DNA of 64,000 nucleotides. It comes from Terriglobia bacterium. Its GTDB lineage: Bacteria; Acidobacteriota; Terriglobia; Terriglobales; Acidobacteriaceae. Each line of letters begins with the position of its first letter. Positions within the stretch are counted from its first letter, which is position 1. Location of the stretch: the NCBI GenBank assembly GCA_032252755.1, contig JAVUPY010000067.1, positions 118,445 to 182,444 on the forward strand, given 5' to 3'. Under the pieces are notes generated by a model. It did no database searches. It was given only the letters and a program-made list of their open reading frames with translations, and was not told the origin of the DNA. A program made the position numbers and the translations under genes. This document shows positions 1-8,437 of this stretch, one piece after another.

Positions 1-2
1 TC

Positions 3-1298
3 ATGAAGATCCGTTTGATACTCGGTTGCGCGCTTTTGTCGCTGGGGATTTGCGCCTTTGCCCAATCTTCGGCTGACCTCCCGGATGCTCCTTCAGCGAC
101 GATCGCACCAAAGCCGAAGCCCAAGCCACCCGCTCCCGCGCCAGCACAAACACCGCAAACTCAGAACAACTCCACTGACCAGCAGGGGCAGCCGGCGCAG
201 CCGCAACAGCCTGCGAACAATCAGCCGCCCGCTCCTCAAGCGGCGCCCGGCCAAGCGCCGCAGCAGGACAAGTCAGCCGACAATTCTGCAGACGATGACA
301 GTCCGACGCAATCGCAATCGAACACGCAATCGGAGTCCAGTGCGCAGGACAATGCGAATCCGCAGCAACCAACGAACGCGTCGAAGCCGTCCGATGTAAA
401 TACCGAGAATCCAGCGGAGACTATCACCAAGAACGTAAACGAAGTAAATATCGTCTTTACTGTCACCGATAAGCACGGACGTTTCGTCAAAGACCTGAAG
501 AAACAAGATTTCAAAGTTCTCGACGACGACAAGCCACAGCAGATATTGAGCTTCCGCAGCGAGACGGATCTACCGTTGCGAGTGGGATTGCTGATCGACG
601 CGAGCAACTCGATTCGCGATCGCTTCAAGTTCGAGCAGGAAGCGGCGATCGAATTCCTCAACCAGATCATTCGCCAGAGAAAAGACGAAGCATTTGTTAT
701 CGGTTTCGACACGGTCGCGGAGGTCACGCAGGACTACACCGACAACACGGAAAACCTGGCCCACGGAGTTCGCATGCTGCGTGCGGGCGGCGGAACTGCG
801 CTCTACGACGCCATTTACTATGCCTGCCGTGAGAAGCTGTTGAACCCACCGTCGAGCCCCGATGGCACGCGGCGCGCCATCATCCTGCTCAGCGACGGTG
901 ACGACAACCAGAGCCGCGTAACTCGTGAGGAAGCCGTCGAAATGGCGCAGCGAGCCGGCGTCATCATCTACGCCATCTCGACGAATATTACCGGTCAGAA
1001 GACACGCGGTGACAAAGTGTTGGAGCGCTTCGCCGAAACCACCGGCGGACGCCTGTTTACGCCATTCAAGTTGCAGGAAGTATCGGATGCTTTCACCGAT
1101 ATTCAGAGCGAGCTGCGAAGCCAATACGCGATTTCTTACCACCCAACCGATTTTGTGGCCGATGGGCGCTATCGTACGATTGCCATCGATGCTTTCGGGA
1201 AAAAGAACCTGAAGGTTCGAGCCAAGAAAGGTTACTACGCTCCAAAGAACGTCTCTGCGACTTCTCAGAATGTGCCGCCCGCAACTGTCAATAAATAA
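3..1298 (+). CDS. VWFA-related acidobacterial secreted protein (431 aa)
   Basis: Exported protein with a von Willebrand A domain. A signal peptide ends near residue 20 (AFA then Q) and is followed by the short motif LPDAPSA at residues 26-32. A Pro/Gln/Ser/Asn-rich linker runs to about residue 140. The VWA fold follows, with an intact metal site DASNS starting at D199, a second metal-loop segment GGTALYDA near 263-270, and the family ending SQYAISYHP...KKGYYAP. Proteins with this tail are the acidobacterial TIGR03436-type family; their function is unknown, and adhesion or ligand binding at the surface is only inferred from the VWA fold. Only two bases precede the ATG in this window, so the ribosome site cannot be checked. 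A second family member lies convergent downstream. Confidence 0.88.
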   Translation: MKIRLILGCALLSLGICAFAQSSADLPDAPSATIAPKPKPKPPAPAPAQTPQTQNNSTDQQGQPAQPQQPANNQPPAPQAAPGQAPQQDKSADNSADDDSPTQSQSNTQSESSAQDNANPQQPTNASKPSDVNTENPAETITKNVNEVNIVFTVTDKHGRFVKDLKKQDFKVLDDDKPQQILSFRSETDLPLRVGLLIDASNSIRDRFKFEQEAAIEFLNQIIRQRKDEAFVIGFDTVAEVTQDYTDNTENLAHGVRMLRAGGGTALYDAIYYACREKLLNPPSSPDGTRRAIILLSDGDDNQSRVTREEAVEMAQRAGVIIYAISTNITGQKTRGDKVLERFAETTGGRLFTPFKLQEVSDAFTDIQSELRSQYAISYHPTDFVADGRYRTIAIDAFGKKNLKVRAKKGYYAPKNVSATSQNVPPATVNK

Positions 1299-1357
1299 AG
1301 AAACCCAAAGCTGAGAACCTCATTCTTCGCAGCCGTTTAGAAGGGTGGGGCTGTCGA

Positions 1358-2413
1358 CTATTGGTCATGGCCACCGGGGGCATAGTATCCCTTGCGCGCC
1401 TGGATCTTGTAGTCCTTGTTGACCGGCTTTACTTCCACTTTGCGATATGTGCCGTCGCTCTTCTGGTTCGTCGGGGTATACCCGATGTAGTACTGGCTGC
1501 GCAGTTCGCTCGATATCTGGTCAAAAGCCGCCTTTAGTTTCTTCGGATTATCGCCGACATCGATTACCCGGCCGCCTGTTTCTTCGGCGACCTTCTTCAT
1601 GTCTCCCTTACCGCTGCCCCACGTCGCCGCGCGATCAGCCTCGAAGATCACGTACACGATGGCGTCGGATTTCTGGGCTGCTTCGATGGCCTCGCGCAGA
1701 GTTGTCTTGCTGCCCTGGTCTTCGCCGTCGGTCAGGATGATCAGCGCCTTGCGCCCGACTTCCTCTTTCAACTTGTCGTTTGAAGCGAGATAGATCGCGT
1801 CATACAGCAGGGTTCCCTTGGGGTTGCTGACCGGCACGGGGCCCTGGCCGATGCCGGGCACGCCGTACGATCCGCCGCCAACATTGATACGAGTCTTGTG
1901 CAGCGCCCGGGACAGCAACTGCGGGTCAGCGGTGAAGTCCTGCATGAGTTCGACCTGAATATCGAAGCTGATGAGGAAGGCTTCATCCTTGGGGCGGAGG
2001 ACGTCATGAACGAACTGCGACCCAATCTCCTGGGTCATTGGCAGCACACGCTCCTGGCTCCCGGAGCAGTCGATCATGATTCCCAGAGTCAGGGGTTGGA
2101 TGGAGTTGGCACTGAAGTACTTGATTGTCTGTGGCTTGCCGTCTTCGAAGACCTGGAAATCGTCTTTCTTCAGATCGGGGATAAGAGCGCCGTGCTTGTC
2201 TTTGACGTTAAAGTACAGGTTGACTACGTTGACGTTAACCCTGAACGTGGGGCCCTGCTCCTGGTCTTGCGATTGCTGCTGTGAAGACTGATCCTGCGCG
2301 AGGGCTGGCAGCATCCAAAGAAGGAGCAACGCAGTGAACGCAAATCTTAGTGTCCCATACCTGCGCGTTTTTCGCAGATGTGGGCCGGCTACGGTGGCGA
2401 CACGTACGGGCAT
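1358..2413 (-). CDS. VWFA-related acidobacterial secreted protein (351 aa), palindrome in the N-terminus
   Basis: Second VWA protein of the same family, convergent with the first. The start at 2413 is supported by GGGAGAAGGT directly upstream; the frame is open to 2848 but that extension reads as Gly/Cys-rich nonsense antisense to the next gene. The hydrophobic signal core (FTALLLLWMLPALAQ) begins only about 23 residues in, because codons for GPHLRKT and what follows are made by a copy of the dispersed palindrome (2351-2384). A Gln-rich spacer is followed by the VWA domain with an intact metal site DCSGS starting at D115, and the ending SQYYIGYTP...RKGYYAPG. There is no LPDAPS motif in this paralog. 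Function unknown. Confidence 0.85.
   Translation of the reverse strand: MPVRVATVAGPHLRKTRRYGTLRFAFTALLLLWMLPALAQDQSSQQQSQDQEQGPTFRVNVNVVNLYFNVKDKHGALIPDLKKDDFQVFEDGKPQTIKYFSANSIQPLTLGIMIDCSGSQERVLPMTQEIGSQFVHDVLRPKDEAFLISFDIQVELMQDFTADPQLLSRALHKTRINVGGGSYGVPGIGQGPVPVSNPKGTLLYDAIYLASNDKLKEEVGRKALIILTDGEDQGSKTTLREAIEAAQKSDAIVYVIFEADRAATWGSGKGDMKKVAEETGGRVIDVGDNPKKLKAAFDQISSELRSQYYIGYTPTNQKSDGTYRKVEVKPVNKDYKIQARKGYYAPGGHDQ
2351..2384 (-). repeat. Dispersed palindrome copy inside a coding sequence
   Basis: Read on the minus strand this is CCCACATCTGC, a 9-base A-rich loop, then GCAGGTATGGGACAC. By eye it matches 31 of 35 positions of the intergenic copy at 24137. It lies within the first codons of the 351-aa VWA protein, between its start codon and its signal-peptide core, and keeps the frame open. 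Confidence 0.75.
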
Positions 2414-2528
2414 ACCTTCTCTCCCTGAAGACTGTAATCTAGTATTTACGACACGAGCGGGGTCTATATTAGTGTTAGTTGCAGAAAAGAGTGAAACAGC
2501 AGCTTGCGAGAACGGAGATATTAATTTC

Positions 2529-3857
2529 ATGAGAACCGTTGGGCGCAGCCTGGCAATCTTCATCGCATTATCCATTTTGACCATTCCAGTGTGGGGGCAA
2601 CAGAGCCTGCCAGACGCTCCCAAGCCACAGCCCGGAGCTGCGCAGCAGCAACCCTCGTCGAACATTCCCTTGCCGCCACCCTCGACCAGCAATGCTCCGC
2701 CGCCGAGCGATGAGGCAGCTCCGCAGCAACAGCAGCAACAACCCGCGGCGCAACAACCATCCGGCGCAATGCCCGACACCTCCGCGCCACCGCCCCCGCC
2801 ACCAAAGAAGCCGGTTATCAAGACCGTACCGCAGGGTGGCGAGACCAAAGAGCCGGAAGGGCCGCAGGAACGTCTGAAGACTTTCGTCGTAAATACGAAC
2901 GCTGTCGTGGTTCCGGTTACCGTAAAGAACGATAGCGGACGACCGGTCTATGGTCTCACTGTCGACAACTTCAGGGTCCTGGAAAACGGAAAGCCACAGA
3001 AGATCAACTTCTTCAGCAGCGATCCCCTCGGTATCTCTGCCGCTATCGTGATCGACGTTGGGATGTCCGACATCGCTTTGAAGAAGGTCCAGGAGACCTT
3101 CAGCGCTCTGGTTGGCGCATTCAGTGACTACGACGAGGTTTCTATCTACACCTATGGCGCCACCGTGAAACAGCAGCAGGATTACTACGCGGCACTGGGT
3201 GAGCGCACGTCAACGACCCTGCGCCGGGTCCAGGAACAGCAGGGAACAACCGGAGGCGCGGCTACCAACGCCGGTCCCATGGTCTCCGGCCCAACTGTCA
3301 ACGGCAAGGTTTTTAATCCCGGTGATCCCAGCCGACCCGTCACGACCAGTGTCAAGAATCTGGAGCCACCTCACGTGCTGAATGACGCCATCCTGCGTGC
3401 CGCAATCGACCTTTCTCATCGTCCGCGCGATCGCCGCAAGGTCATCTTCGTGATCGGCGACGGTAAGGAGGACCGCAGCAGTGCGAGTTACAGCGACGTC
3501 CTGAAGGTTCTGCTTTCGAATGAAGTCCAGGTGTATGCCCTCGGGGTTAGTGAGGCAGCCACTCCGCTATTCGGTAAGCTCTCGAAATTCCGCCTTCCGC
3601 GGCAGCCCTACGGCGACATTCTCCCCAAGTACGCAAACGCCACCGGTGGAGAGGTGATTAACTCGAACGACCGTTCTGCGATCGAGGACGCCTATTCGAG
3701 ACTGATGGACGATGCCCGCAACCAGTACACGATCGGTTACACGAGCTCAGTAGCGCTTTCGACCGCTTATCGCAGCATCGAGGTGCAGGTAACGCGGTCG
3801 GACCTGAAGGTCTATGCCAAGGAAGGCTACTACCCGCTACCGCCGATGCGGCAATAG
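2529..3857 (+). CDS. VWFA-related acidobacterial secreted protein (442 aa) with degenerate MIDAS
   Basis: Third VWA-family protein, divergent from the 351-aa one. ATG at 2529 is preceded by CGGAGA; the open frame begins earlier at 2334 but that part overlaps the divergent gene. The signal peptide ends near WGQ at residues 22-24, followed by LPDAP at 27-31, then a Pro/Gln/Ala linker to about residue 95. The VWA metal site reads DVGMS starting at D176, so the first Ser of the usual DxSxS is Gly, and the second metal loop reads PPHVLNDAI instead of GGTALYDAI. Metal binding may therefore be weak or lost. The end NQYTIGYTS...KEGYYPLPP is the family tail. Function unknown. Confidence 0.87.
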   Translation: MRTVGRSLAIFIALSILTIPVWGQQSLPDAPKPQPGAAQQQPSSNIPLPPPSTSNAPPPSDEAAPQQQQQQPAAQQPSGAMPDTSAPPPPPPKKPVIKTVPQGGETKEPEGPQERLKTFVVNTNAVVVPVTVKNDSGRPVYGLTVDNFRVLENGKPQKINFFSSDPLGISAAIVIDVGMSDIALKKVQETFSALVGAFSDYDEVSIYTYGATVKQQQDYYAALGERTSTTLRRVQEQQGTTGGAATNAGPMVSGPTVNGKVFNPGDPSRPVTTSVKNLEPPHVLNDAILRAAIDLSHRPRDRRKVIFVIGDGKEDRSSASYSDVLKVLLSNEVQVYALGVSEAATPLFGKLSKFRLPRQPYGDILPKYANATGGEVINSNDRSAIEDAYSRLMDDARNQYTIGYTSSVALSTAYRSIEVQVTRSDLKVYAKEGYYPLPPMRQ

Positions 3858-3945
3858 TTTCAGTAACTTGGCTCTTCGTAACCTGTGCAGGGAGTGACAA
3901 ACGGGTTGCGACGCGAGACAATCGGGAGAGTAGCTGTCTTGCTTA

Positions 3946-3954
3946 TGTTATAAC
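3946..3954 (+). promoter_or_regulatory. Possible extended -10 promoter of the MglA-like gene
   Basis: TGTTATAAC matches an extended -10 (TGn then TATAAC) about 105 bases before the TTG start of the GTPase gene. No good -35 is visible, as is usual for extended -10 sites. Prediction only. Confidence 0.3.
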
Positions 3955-4058
3955 CTTGGTTTCCGGCAAGTTGTTCAGCCGGAAGGCAGTCGGAACATCC
4001 CCTCGCGCGCCGCTCCTTCCTCCGACAGCGTCGTCGCGACCGATAACTGAGGATTCTT

Positions 4059-4643
4059 TTGAGTTTTATCAACTTCGCCGCCCGCGAGATCAACTGCAAA
4101 ATCGTCTACTACGGCCCCGGTTTGGGCGGTAAAACGACGAACCTGCAGTGCATTTACGACAAAACCGCGGAAAAACAAAAAGGCAAGATGATCTCGCTGG
4201 CGACCGAGACCGATCGAACCCTGTTTTTCGACTTCCTGCCCCTCGATCTCGGCACCGTCCGCGGCTTCAAAACCCGCTTCCACCTCTACACCGTACCCGG
4301 CCAGGTCTTCTACGACGCCAGCCGCAAACTCATCCTGCGTGGCGTTGACGGGGTAGTCTTCGTCGCCGATTCCCAGGAAGAGCGGATGGACGCCAACGTC
4401 GAAGCGCTCGACAACCTCGTCGAAAATCTCAAAGAGCACGGCTACGACTTCTATAAGATCCCCTACGTTCTGCAGTTGAACAAGCGAGACCTGCCCAACG
4501 TGCTGGCCGTTGACAATCTGAAGAAAGAACTCGTGAAGCGTAACGAACCCGTTTTTGAAGCGGTGGCTTTTCAGGGCCAGGGCGTTTTCGAAACGCTGAA
4601 GGAAGTTGCGCGGCAGGTGCTGATCGAACTCAAAAAAGGGTAA
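4059..4643 (+). CDS. MglA-like Ras-family GTPase (194 aa)
   Basis: Small cytosolic GTPase of the MglA group, which sets cell polarity and controls gliding or type IV pili in Myxococcus and relatives. The P-loop GPGLGGKT is at residues 19-26, the switch-region segment [10 protein letters not shown] near 57-65, TVPGQ (replacing DTAGQ) at 78-82, and the guanine-specifying NKRD at 141-144. The length is normal for the family. TTG at 4059 is the start, with GAGGA nearby (CTGAGGATTCTTTTG); no ATG fits. No MglB (roadblock) gene is adjacent, which is a common partner elsewhere. A pilus-type assembly cluster lies 47 kb away in the same window, so a role in pilus polarity is an inference. Confidence 0.9.
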   Translation: MSFINFAAREINCKIVYYGPGLGGKTTNLQCIYDKTAEKQKGKMISLATETDRTLFFDFLPLDLGTVRGFKTRFHLYTVPGQVFYDASRKLILRGVDGVVFVADSQEERMDANVEALDNLVENLKEHGYDFYKIPYVLQLNKRDLPNVLAVDNLKKELVKRNEPVFEAVAFQGQGVFETLKEVARQVLIELKKG

Positions 4644-4672
4644 GCGTTACAGGACAGCCACCCAGCCCGACG

Positions 4673-5032
4673 TTACATCCCAAGCTTGAATAAGAAGATC
4701 AACGACGCAATCGTTCCGAAGCCCACCACAACCAGATGTGCATACAAGATCCGTGGAGGCACATTCGTTCGAAACGCAACCGAAGCGCCTACTACTGCGG
4801 CCAAAGCCACAAGTGGTCTTCCGAAAATGCCGCCCATCCCAACCAGTGCACCGGATATCTGGCCCCATTCCTCGGGGTCCCGATAGAGTAATAAGTTCAA
4901 GAGAAACGCGGTTACACCAATCAGGCTGGGAAGGCAGAGAAGAATTGTCAGGATAAGGCTGAAGGTGCCTTTCGGTGGTGCTGGGACAGTTTGAAGTTTT
5001 TCTGCGGTGGCAACAACCCCTGCTCTCGGCAT
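4673..5032 (-). CDS. Small multi-pass membrane protein (119 aa)
   Basis: Unrecognised. The N-terminal 25 residues are soluble, then three or four hydrophobic segments are visible: ILTILLCLPSLIGVTAFLL, ALVGMGGIFGRPLVALAAVVGA and HLVVVGFGTIASLIFLF. The start ATG at 5032 follows GGGGGCAAGTAC, a plausible ribosome site. It is convergent with the GTPase gene. No enzyme motif is seen. The consistent hydrophobic pattern supports a real inner-membrane protein, but no function can be given. Confidence 0.6.
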   Translation of the reverse strand: MPRAGVVATAEKLQTVPAPPKGTFSLILTILLCLPSLIGVTAFLLNLLLYRDPEEWGQISGALVGMGGIFGRPLVALAAVVGASVAFRTNVPPRILYAHLVVVGFGTIASLIFLFKLGM

Positions 5033-5175
5033 GTACTTGCCCCCAATGAGGCTTGGGCGAGAACCTCTGTAGCCGAATCATGCCGCGAATATCGGCAACC
5101 GTCCGTGACGGGGAGCACACAACTCAGGGCAAGTCATGTGCCCGATTCTGCGCCGGATTTGGGGGACGAAGCACG

Positions 5176-5751
5176 CTATCGGCCGTACTTCCCCATCGCT
5201 TCCGCCTGCCCAAGGATGTGCCCTTTCAGGGCACTTTCCAGCTCGCCTCTGCTCGCTCCGGGATTCAAGTCCAGCTTCGTTCCGAGCGCGTACAGTTTGA
5301 AGAAATATCGATGGGGTTTTCCCGGCGGCGGGCAAGGACCGTTGTAGCCAATGCGTTTGAAGTCATTTTTGCCCTGGAGAGTGCCATCCGGGAGCTTCTC
5401 GGTTTTCGAAACTCCTTCGGACAGTTTTGTGGTGCTTGCAGGAATGTTCCACGCGACCCAGTGCGTCCAAGTGCCGGCGGGAGCGTCCGGATCGGTGACG
5501 GTCAGTGCAAATGACTGCGTTCCCGCCGGAGCATTGGCCCATGTCAGTTCCGGCGAAACGTCGGCGCCATCGCACGTGTATTTCTTCGGGATAGCGCCAC
5601 CTTCGGTGAATGCACTCGTCTGAACAGCAAATGACATAGTGCGACCTCCTTGCGTTAGAACGTCTGGATCCGCAAATAATCTTCTGGCGGGAGTGAAGTA
5701 GAAAAGCGATAGCAGCAGAGTGGTGGCGACCACGTAGCTCTTTGTGTTCAT
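5176..5751 (-). CDS. YbhB/YbcL-type phosphatidylethanolamine-binding family protein, two possible starts
   Basis: PEBP/Raf-kinase-inhibitor-like fold. Family marks include KYTCDGADVSPELTW, the ligand-site segment VTDPDAPAGTWTHWVAWNIP, and GYNGPCPPPGKPHRYFFKLYAL. Bacterial members are small soluble proteins of uncertain role, cytosolic or periplasmic. Two starts are credible. ATG 5751 (191 aa) has AAGGA five bases upstream and gives a hydrophobic N-terminus (YVVATTLLLSLFYF) like a signal sequence. ATG 5637 (153 aa, MSFAVQTSAF) has a near-perfect AGGAGGT seven bases upstream and yields the compact cytosolic form. The sequence thus allows an exported and a cytosolic product from one gene; the longer span is given here. 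Confidence 0.88.
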   Translation of the reverse strand: MNTKSYVVATTLLLSLFYFTPARRLFADPDVLTQGGRTMSFAVQTSAFTEGGAIPKKYTCDGADVSPELTWANAPAGTQSFALTVTDPDAPAGTWTHWVAWNIPASTTKLSEGVSKTEKLPDGTLQGKNDFKRIGYNGPCPPPGKPHRYFFKLYALGTKLDLNPGASRGELESALKGHILGQAEAMGKYGR

Positions 5752-5769
5752 AATCGTCCTTCGCGGAGA

Positions 5770-7152
5770 CTATACGCCTGTCGTGAGCGGAAATTCGCGA
5801 CGAACGAACTCCATGGCTTCTTCTTTCGACTGCACGCGCCCTTCCAACTGTGCATCCTCAACGGCGCTCAATATCTCCTTGAAGCGCGGTCCCTGTTCGT
5901 AGCCGGCGGCGAGCAGGTCGTGCCCGTCGATGAGAAGTGTCGGGCGAACCTGCTCGGGTTCGAGTTGTGCCATCTTCTCCCGGGTGTAGCAGTAGAGGTC
6001 AAGAATGCCGTGGCTGCCGAGGCAATCGATGCGATGGAGTTCAAGGTGCTCGTCGAACCGGGGGAGCCGGATGAAGCGCTTGAAAGTTGACTCCTTCATG
6101 TTTTTCACGTCCGCAAAGCGCAGATGATTCGCGACCAGCGCCATGATCTGCGCGATGTCATCATTCGACATGCGAAAGCGATGACCTATGGCTTCGGCCA
6201 TGCGAGTGCCCACTTCGACATGGTTGTCGAAGCGAATCCGGTCCGGCGCGATACGAAACGTCGGCGGCTTCCCGACGTCATGCAACAGCGCTCCCCACGC
6301 GAGAGTGCGCGACGCTCCGGGTTTCAACATGCCGAGGAGCAATAGGGTGTGGATCCAGACGTCGCCCTCGGGATGGAATTGCGGTGGCTGTTCCACACCC
6401 TTCATTTTTTCGACTTCCGGCAGAACCTCATGCAGCAGGCCGGAGCTGTCGAGCAGTTCGAAGGCGCGCCGCGCGTGGCCTTCGGTGAGCATCTTGGTGA
6501 TTTCGTCGCGCTGGCGCTCGTGGCTTACATGGAGGATCTCCGGTGCGAGTCGACGAATGGCCGCGAAGGCCTCAGCATCAATTTTGTATTCGAATCGGGC
6601 GGCAAATCGAACGGCGCGCATCATGCGCAGCTTGTCTTCGCGAAAACGACGCTCGGGATCGCCGATCGTCCGCACCAGGTGTCGCTGGAGATCTTGCTGG
6701 CCACCGACGTAGTCGAGCACGTGCTGGCCATCTAGCGGATCGAGCATCAGCCCGTTAATGGTGAAATCCCGGCGCTGGACATCTTCGCGTGGGTCGGCGG
6801 AATATCGCACGGCATCCGGGTGGCGCCCGTCGGAGTACGCGCCATCGCTGCGGAACGTCGCGACCTCGATCACCTTGGGATGCTCAGCCGTCAATTCCTC
6901 ACCCTCCGCGGCCCCACCGTCCACTCCGACGGCACGGAACGGCACTAGCACGACCCCGAACTGCGCGCCGACGGCGTAAGTTTGCGGGAAAATACGCATT
7001 ACCTGATCCGGCGTGGCGTCGGTCGAAACGTCGAAGTCAGCGGGATCGCGGCCGAGCAGCAGGTCACGCACGCACCCGCCGACGAAGTAGGCCTGGTGCC
7101 CCTGCGAGCGCAGGGTACGGACGACCTCGGTGGCGGCGCGGCGAGCGAGCAT
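5770..7152 (-). CDS. CCA tRNA nucleotidyltransferase / poly(A) polymerase family (460 aa)
   Basis: Class II nucleotidyltransferase that adds CCA to tRNA 3' ends or A-tails to RNA. The signature GGCVRDLLLGR lies at residues 25-35 and the two metal-binding Asp in ADFDVS are at 39 and 41. The neck contains RRDFTINGL, and RFREDKLRMMRAVRFAARFEYKID is the nucleotide-specifying region. A C-terminal HD-type domain follows (LLHDVGKPPTFR), as in bacterial CCA enzymes with phosphohydrolase activity. I chose ATG 7152; the frame runs to 7212 but that part lies in a GGTACC-rich repeat. CCA-adding versus poly(A)-adding specificity cannot be decided by eye. Confidence 0.88.
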   Translation of the reverse strand: MLARRAATEVVRTLRSQGHQAYFVGGCVRDLLLGRDPADFDVSTDATPDQVMRIFPQTYAVGAQFGVVLVPFRAVGVDGGAAEGEELTAEHPKVIEVATFRSDGAYSDGRHPDAVRYSADPREDVQRRDFTINGLMLDPLDGQHVLDYVGGQQDLQRHLVRTIGDPERRFREDKLRMMRAVRFAARFEYKIDAEAFAAIRRLAPEILHVSHERQRDEITKMLTEGHARRAFELLDSSGLLHEVLPEVEKMKGVEQPPQFHPEGDVWIHTLLLLGMLKPGASRTLAWGALLHDVGKPPTFRIAPDRIRFDNHVEVGTRMAEAIGHRFRMSNDDIAQIMALVANHLRFADVKNMKESTFKRFIRLPRFDEHLELHRIDCLGSHGILDLYCYTREKMAQLEPEQVRPTLLIDGHDLLAAGYEQGPRFKEILSAVEDAQLEGRVQSKEEAMEFVRREFPLTTGV

Positions 7153-7153
7153 A

Positions 7154-7243
7154 GGTCTTATGGTACCGGGTGCCGGGTACCCGGTGCCAGCAGTGAGACG
7201 CAGCTTCAACACCCGGTACCCGCAACCCGGTGCCCGGTACCTC
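7154..7243. repeat. GGTACC/GGTGCC-rich intergenic repeat
   Basis: Overlapping near-palindromes built from GGTACCGGGTGCCGGG and its complement occupy the gap between the divergent CCA-enzyme and tsaD genes. The same word set recurs at 20697-20732. Any promoters of the two genes must lie in or beside it. Confidence 0.6.
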
Positions 7244-7267
7244 TTGTAAGATGAATGTGAGCCTGAA

Positions 7268-8437
7268 ATGTCTACGCCCTACATCCTTGCTATCGAGAGT
7301 TCCTGCGACGAAACTTCAGCTGCCGTAGTGCGCGGCGGCGAGGAACTGATCTCGAACGTCGTTGCTTCGCAGATCGCGACTCATAAGCCTTACGGCGGGG
7401 TTGTCCCGGAGCTTGCCTCGCGCGAGCACCTGCGGAATATCGTTCCGGTGGTCCGCCAGGCCTTGCAGGAGGCGGGCAAGAGGCCCGAGGAGATCGATGC
7501 AATCGCGGTCACGCGCGGCCCGGGGCTGGCCGGAGCGTTGCTTGTTGGCGTCAGCTATGCAAAAGCGATGGCATTCGCTCTCGATAAGCCGCTCATCGCG
7601 GTGAATCACATTGAAGGGCACATCCACGCGGTTCTGCTCGAACAGAAGCAGGCAGGAAATCACACGCTTGATTTCCCGGTACTCTCGCTCGTGGTATCCG
7701 GCGGACACACGCATCTTTACCTGGCAGGGCGCGTCGGTGAAGGTTGGAAATACGAGAACATAGGGCACACGCGCGACGACGCCGCTGGCGAGGCTTTCGA
7801 CAAAGTAGCCAAGCTGCTCGGGTTGGGATACCCGGGCGGCCCGATCATAGACCGCCTCGCCAGGCACGGCGACCCAACGGCGGTGAAGTTTGGGCTGGTG
7901 CAGATCAAGCATCGCGACCGGAACGAGACGGCGAAGCTGAAAGCAAAAGGAGAGAAGCCCAGCGGAACGGACTTCCCGCGGTGCGACTTTTCCTACAGTG
8001 GAATTAAAACGGCAGTCTTGCGATACACGGAGACGCACCACATGGCCGACGCCATCGAGCAGCGGCGGCGGGCCCTGCTGCACATTCCCAAGGCGACGCT
8101 CGATGACTACCTTCACCTCTGTGATCGCACGACCCTCGACCTTGTAGCTTCTTTTCAGCGTGCGATGGTGGAAGACCTCGTCGGGAAAACTCTCACCGCG
8201 GCCCGGGATCACGAGGTCGCAACCCTGCTCGTCACTGGCGGAGTGGCTGCTAACAGCGAACTGCGCTACACGTTTGAAGCGGAAGCCGCAGACGCAGGCA
8301 TCAAGGTCTATTTCCCTTCGCGTCCCCTCTCAACCGATAACGCCGCCATGATCGCCGCCGCGGCATACTCCAAGTGGCTGGCGCGCGACTTCGCCGACGA
8401 GCACCTCTCGGCTGAAGCGAGCCTGCCCCTCCGGTGA
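7268..8437 (+). CDS. tsaD: tRNA N6-adenosine threonylcarbamoyltransferase TsaD (389 aa)
   Basis: Transfers the threonylcarbamoyl group from its adenylate to A37 of ANN-decoding tRNAs, with TsaB and TsaE. The ASKHA fold starts with AIESSCDETS (residues 9-17). Metal ligands H114 and H118 sit in NHIEGHIHA, GGHTHLY is present, and the third metal ligand region LSTDNAAMIA is near the C-terminus. The FSYSGIKTA segment is also typical. At 389 aa it is longer than the usual 335-345. The extra residues lie around 215-290, where KHRDRNETAKLKAKGEKPSG and a segment around HHMADAIEQRRRALLHIPKA interrupt the fold. ATG 7268 overlaps nothing upstream. A GTGA overlap leads to a possible 38-codon frame downstream. 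Confidence 0.96.
   Translation: MSTPYILAIESSCDETSAAVVRGGEELISNVVASQIATHKPYGGVVPELASREHLRNIVPVVRQALQEAGKRPEEIDAIAVTRGPGLAGALLVGVSYAKAMAFALDKPLIAVNHIEGHIHAVLLEQKQAGNHTLDFPVLSLVVSGGHTHLYLAGRVGEGWKYENIGHTRDDAAGEAFDKVAKLLGLGYPGGPIIDRLARHGDPTAVKFGLVQIKHRDRNETAKLKAKGEKPSGTDFPRCDFSYSGIKTAVLRYTETHHMADAIEQRRRALLHIPKATLDDYLHLCDRTTLDLVASFQRAMVEDLVGKTLTAARDHEVATLLVTGGVAANSELRYTFEAEAADAGIKVYFPSRPLSTDNAAMIAAAAYSKWLARDFADEHLSAEASLPLR

Noticed and set aside
2414..2848. N-terminal extension of the 351-aa VWA protein to 2848
   Set aside because: It would be Gly/Cys-rich and antisense to the next gene; a good ribosome site stands at 2413.
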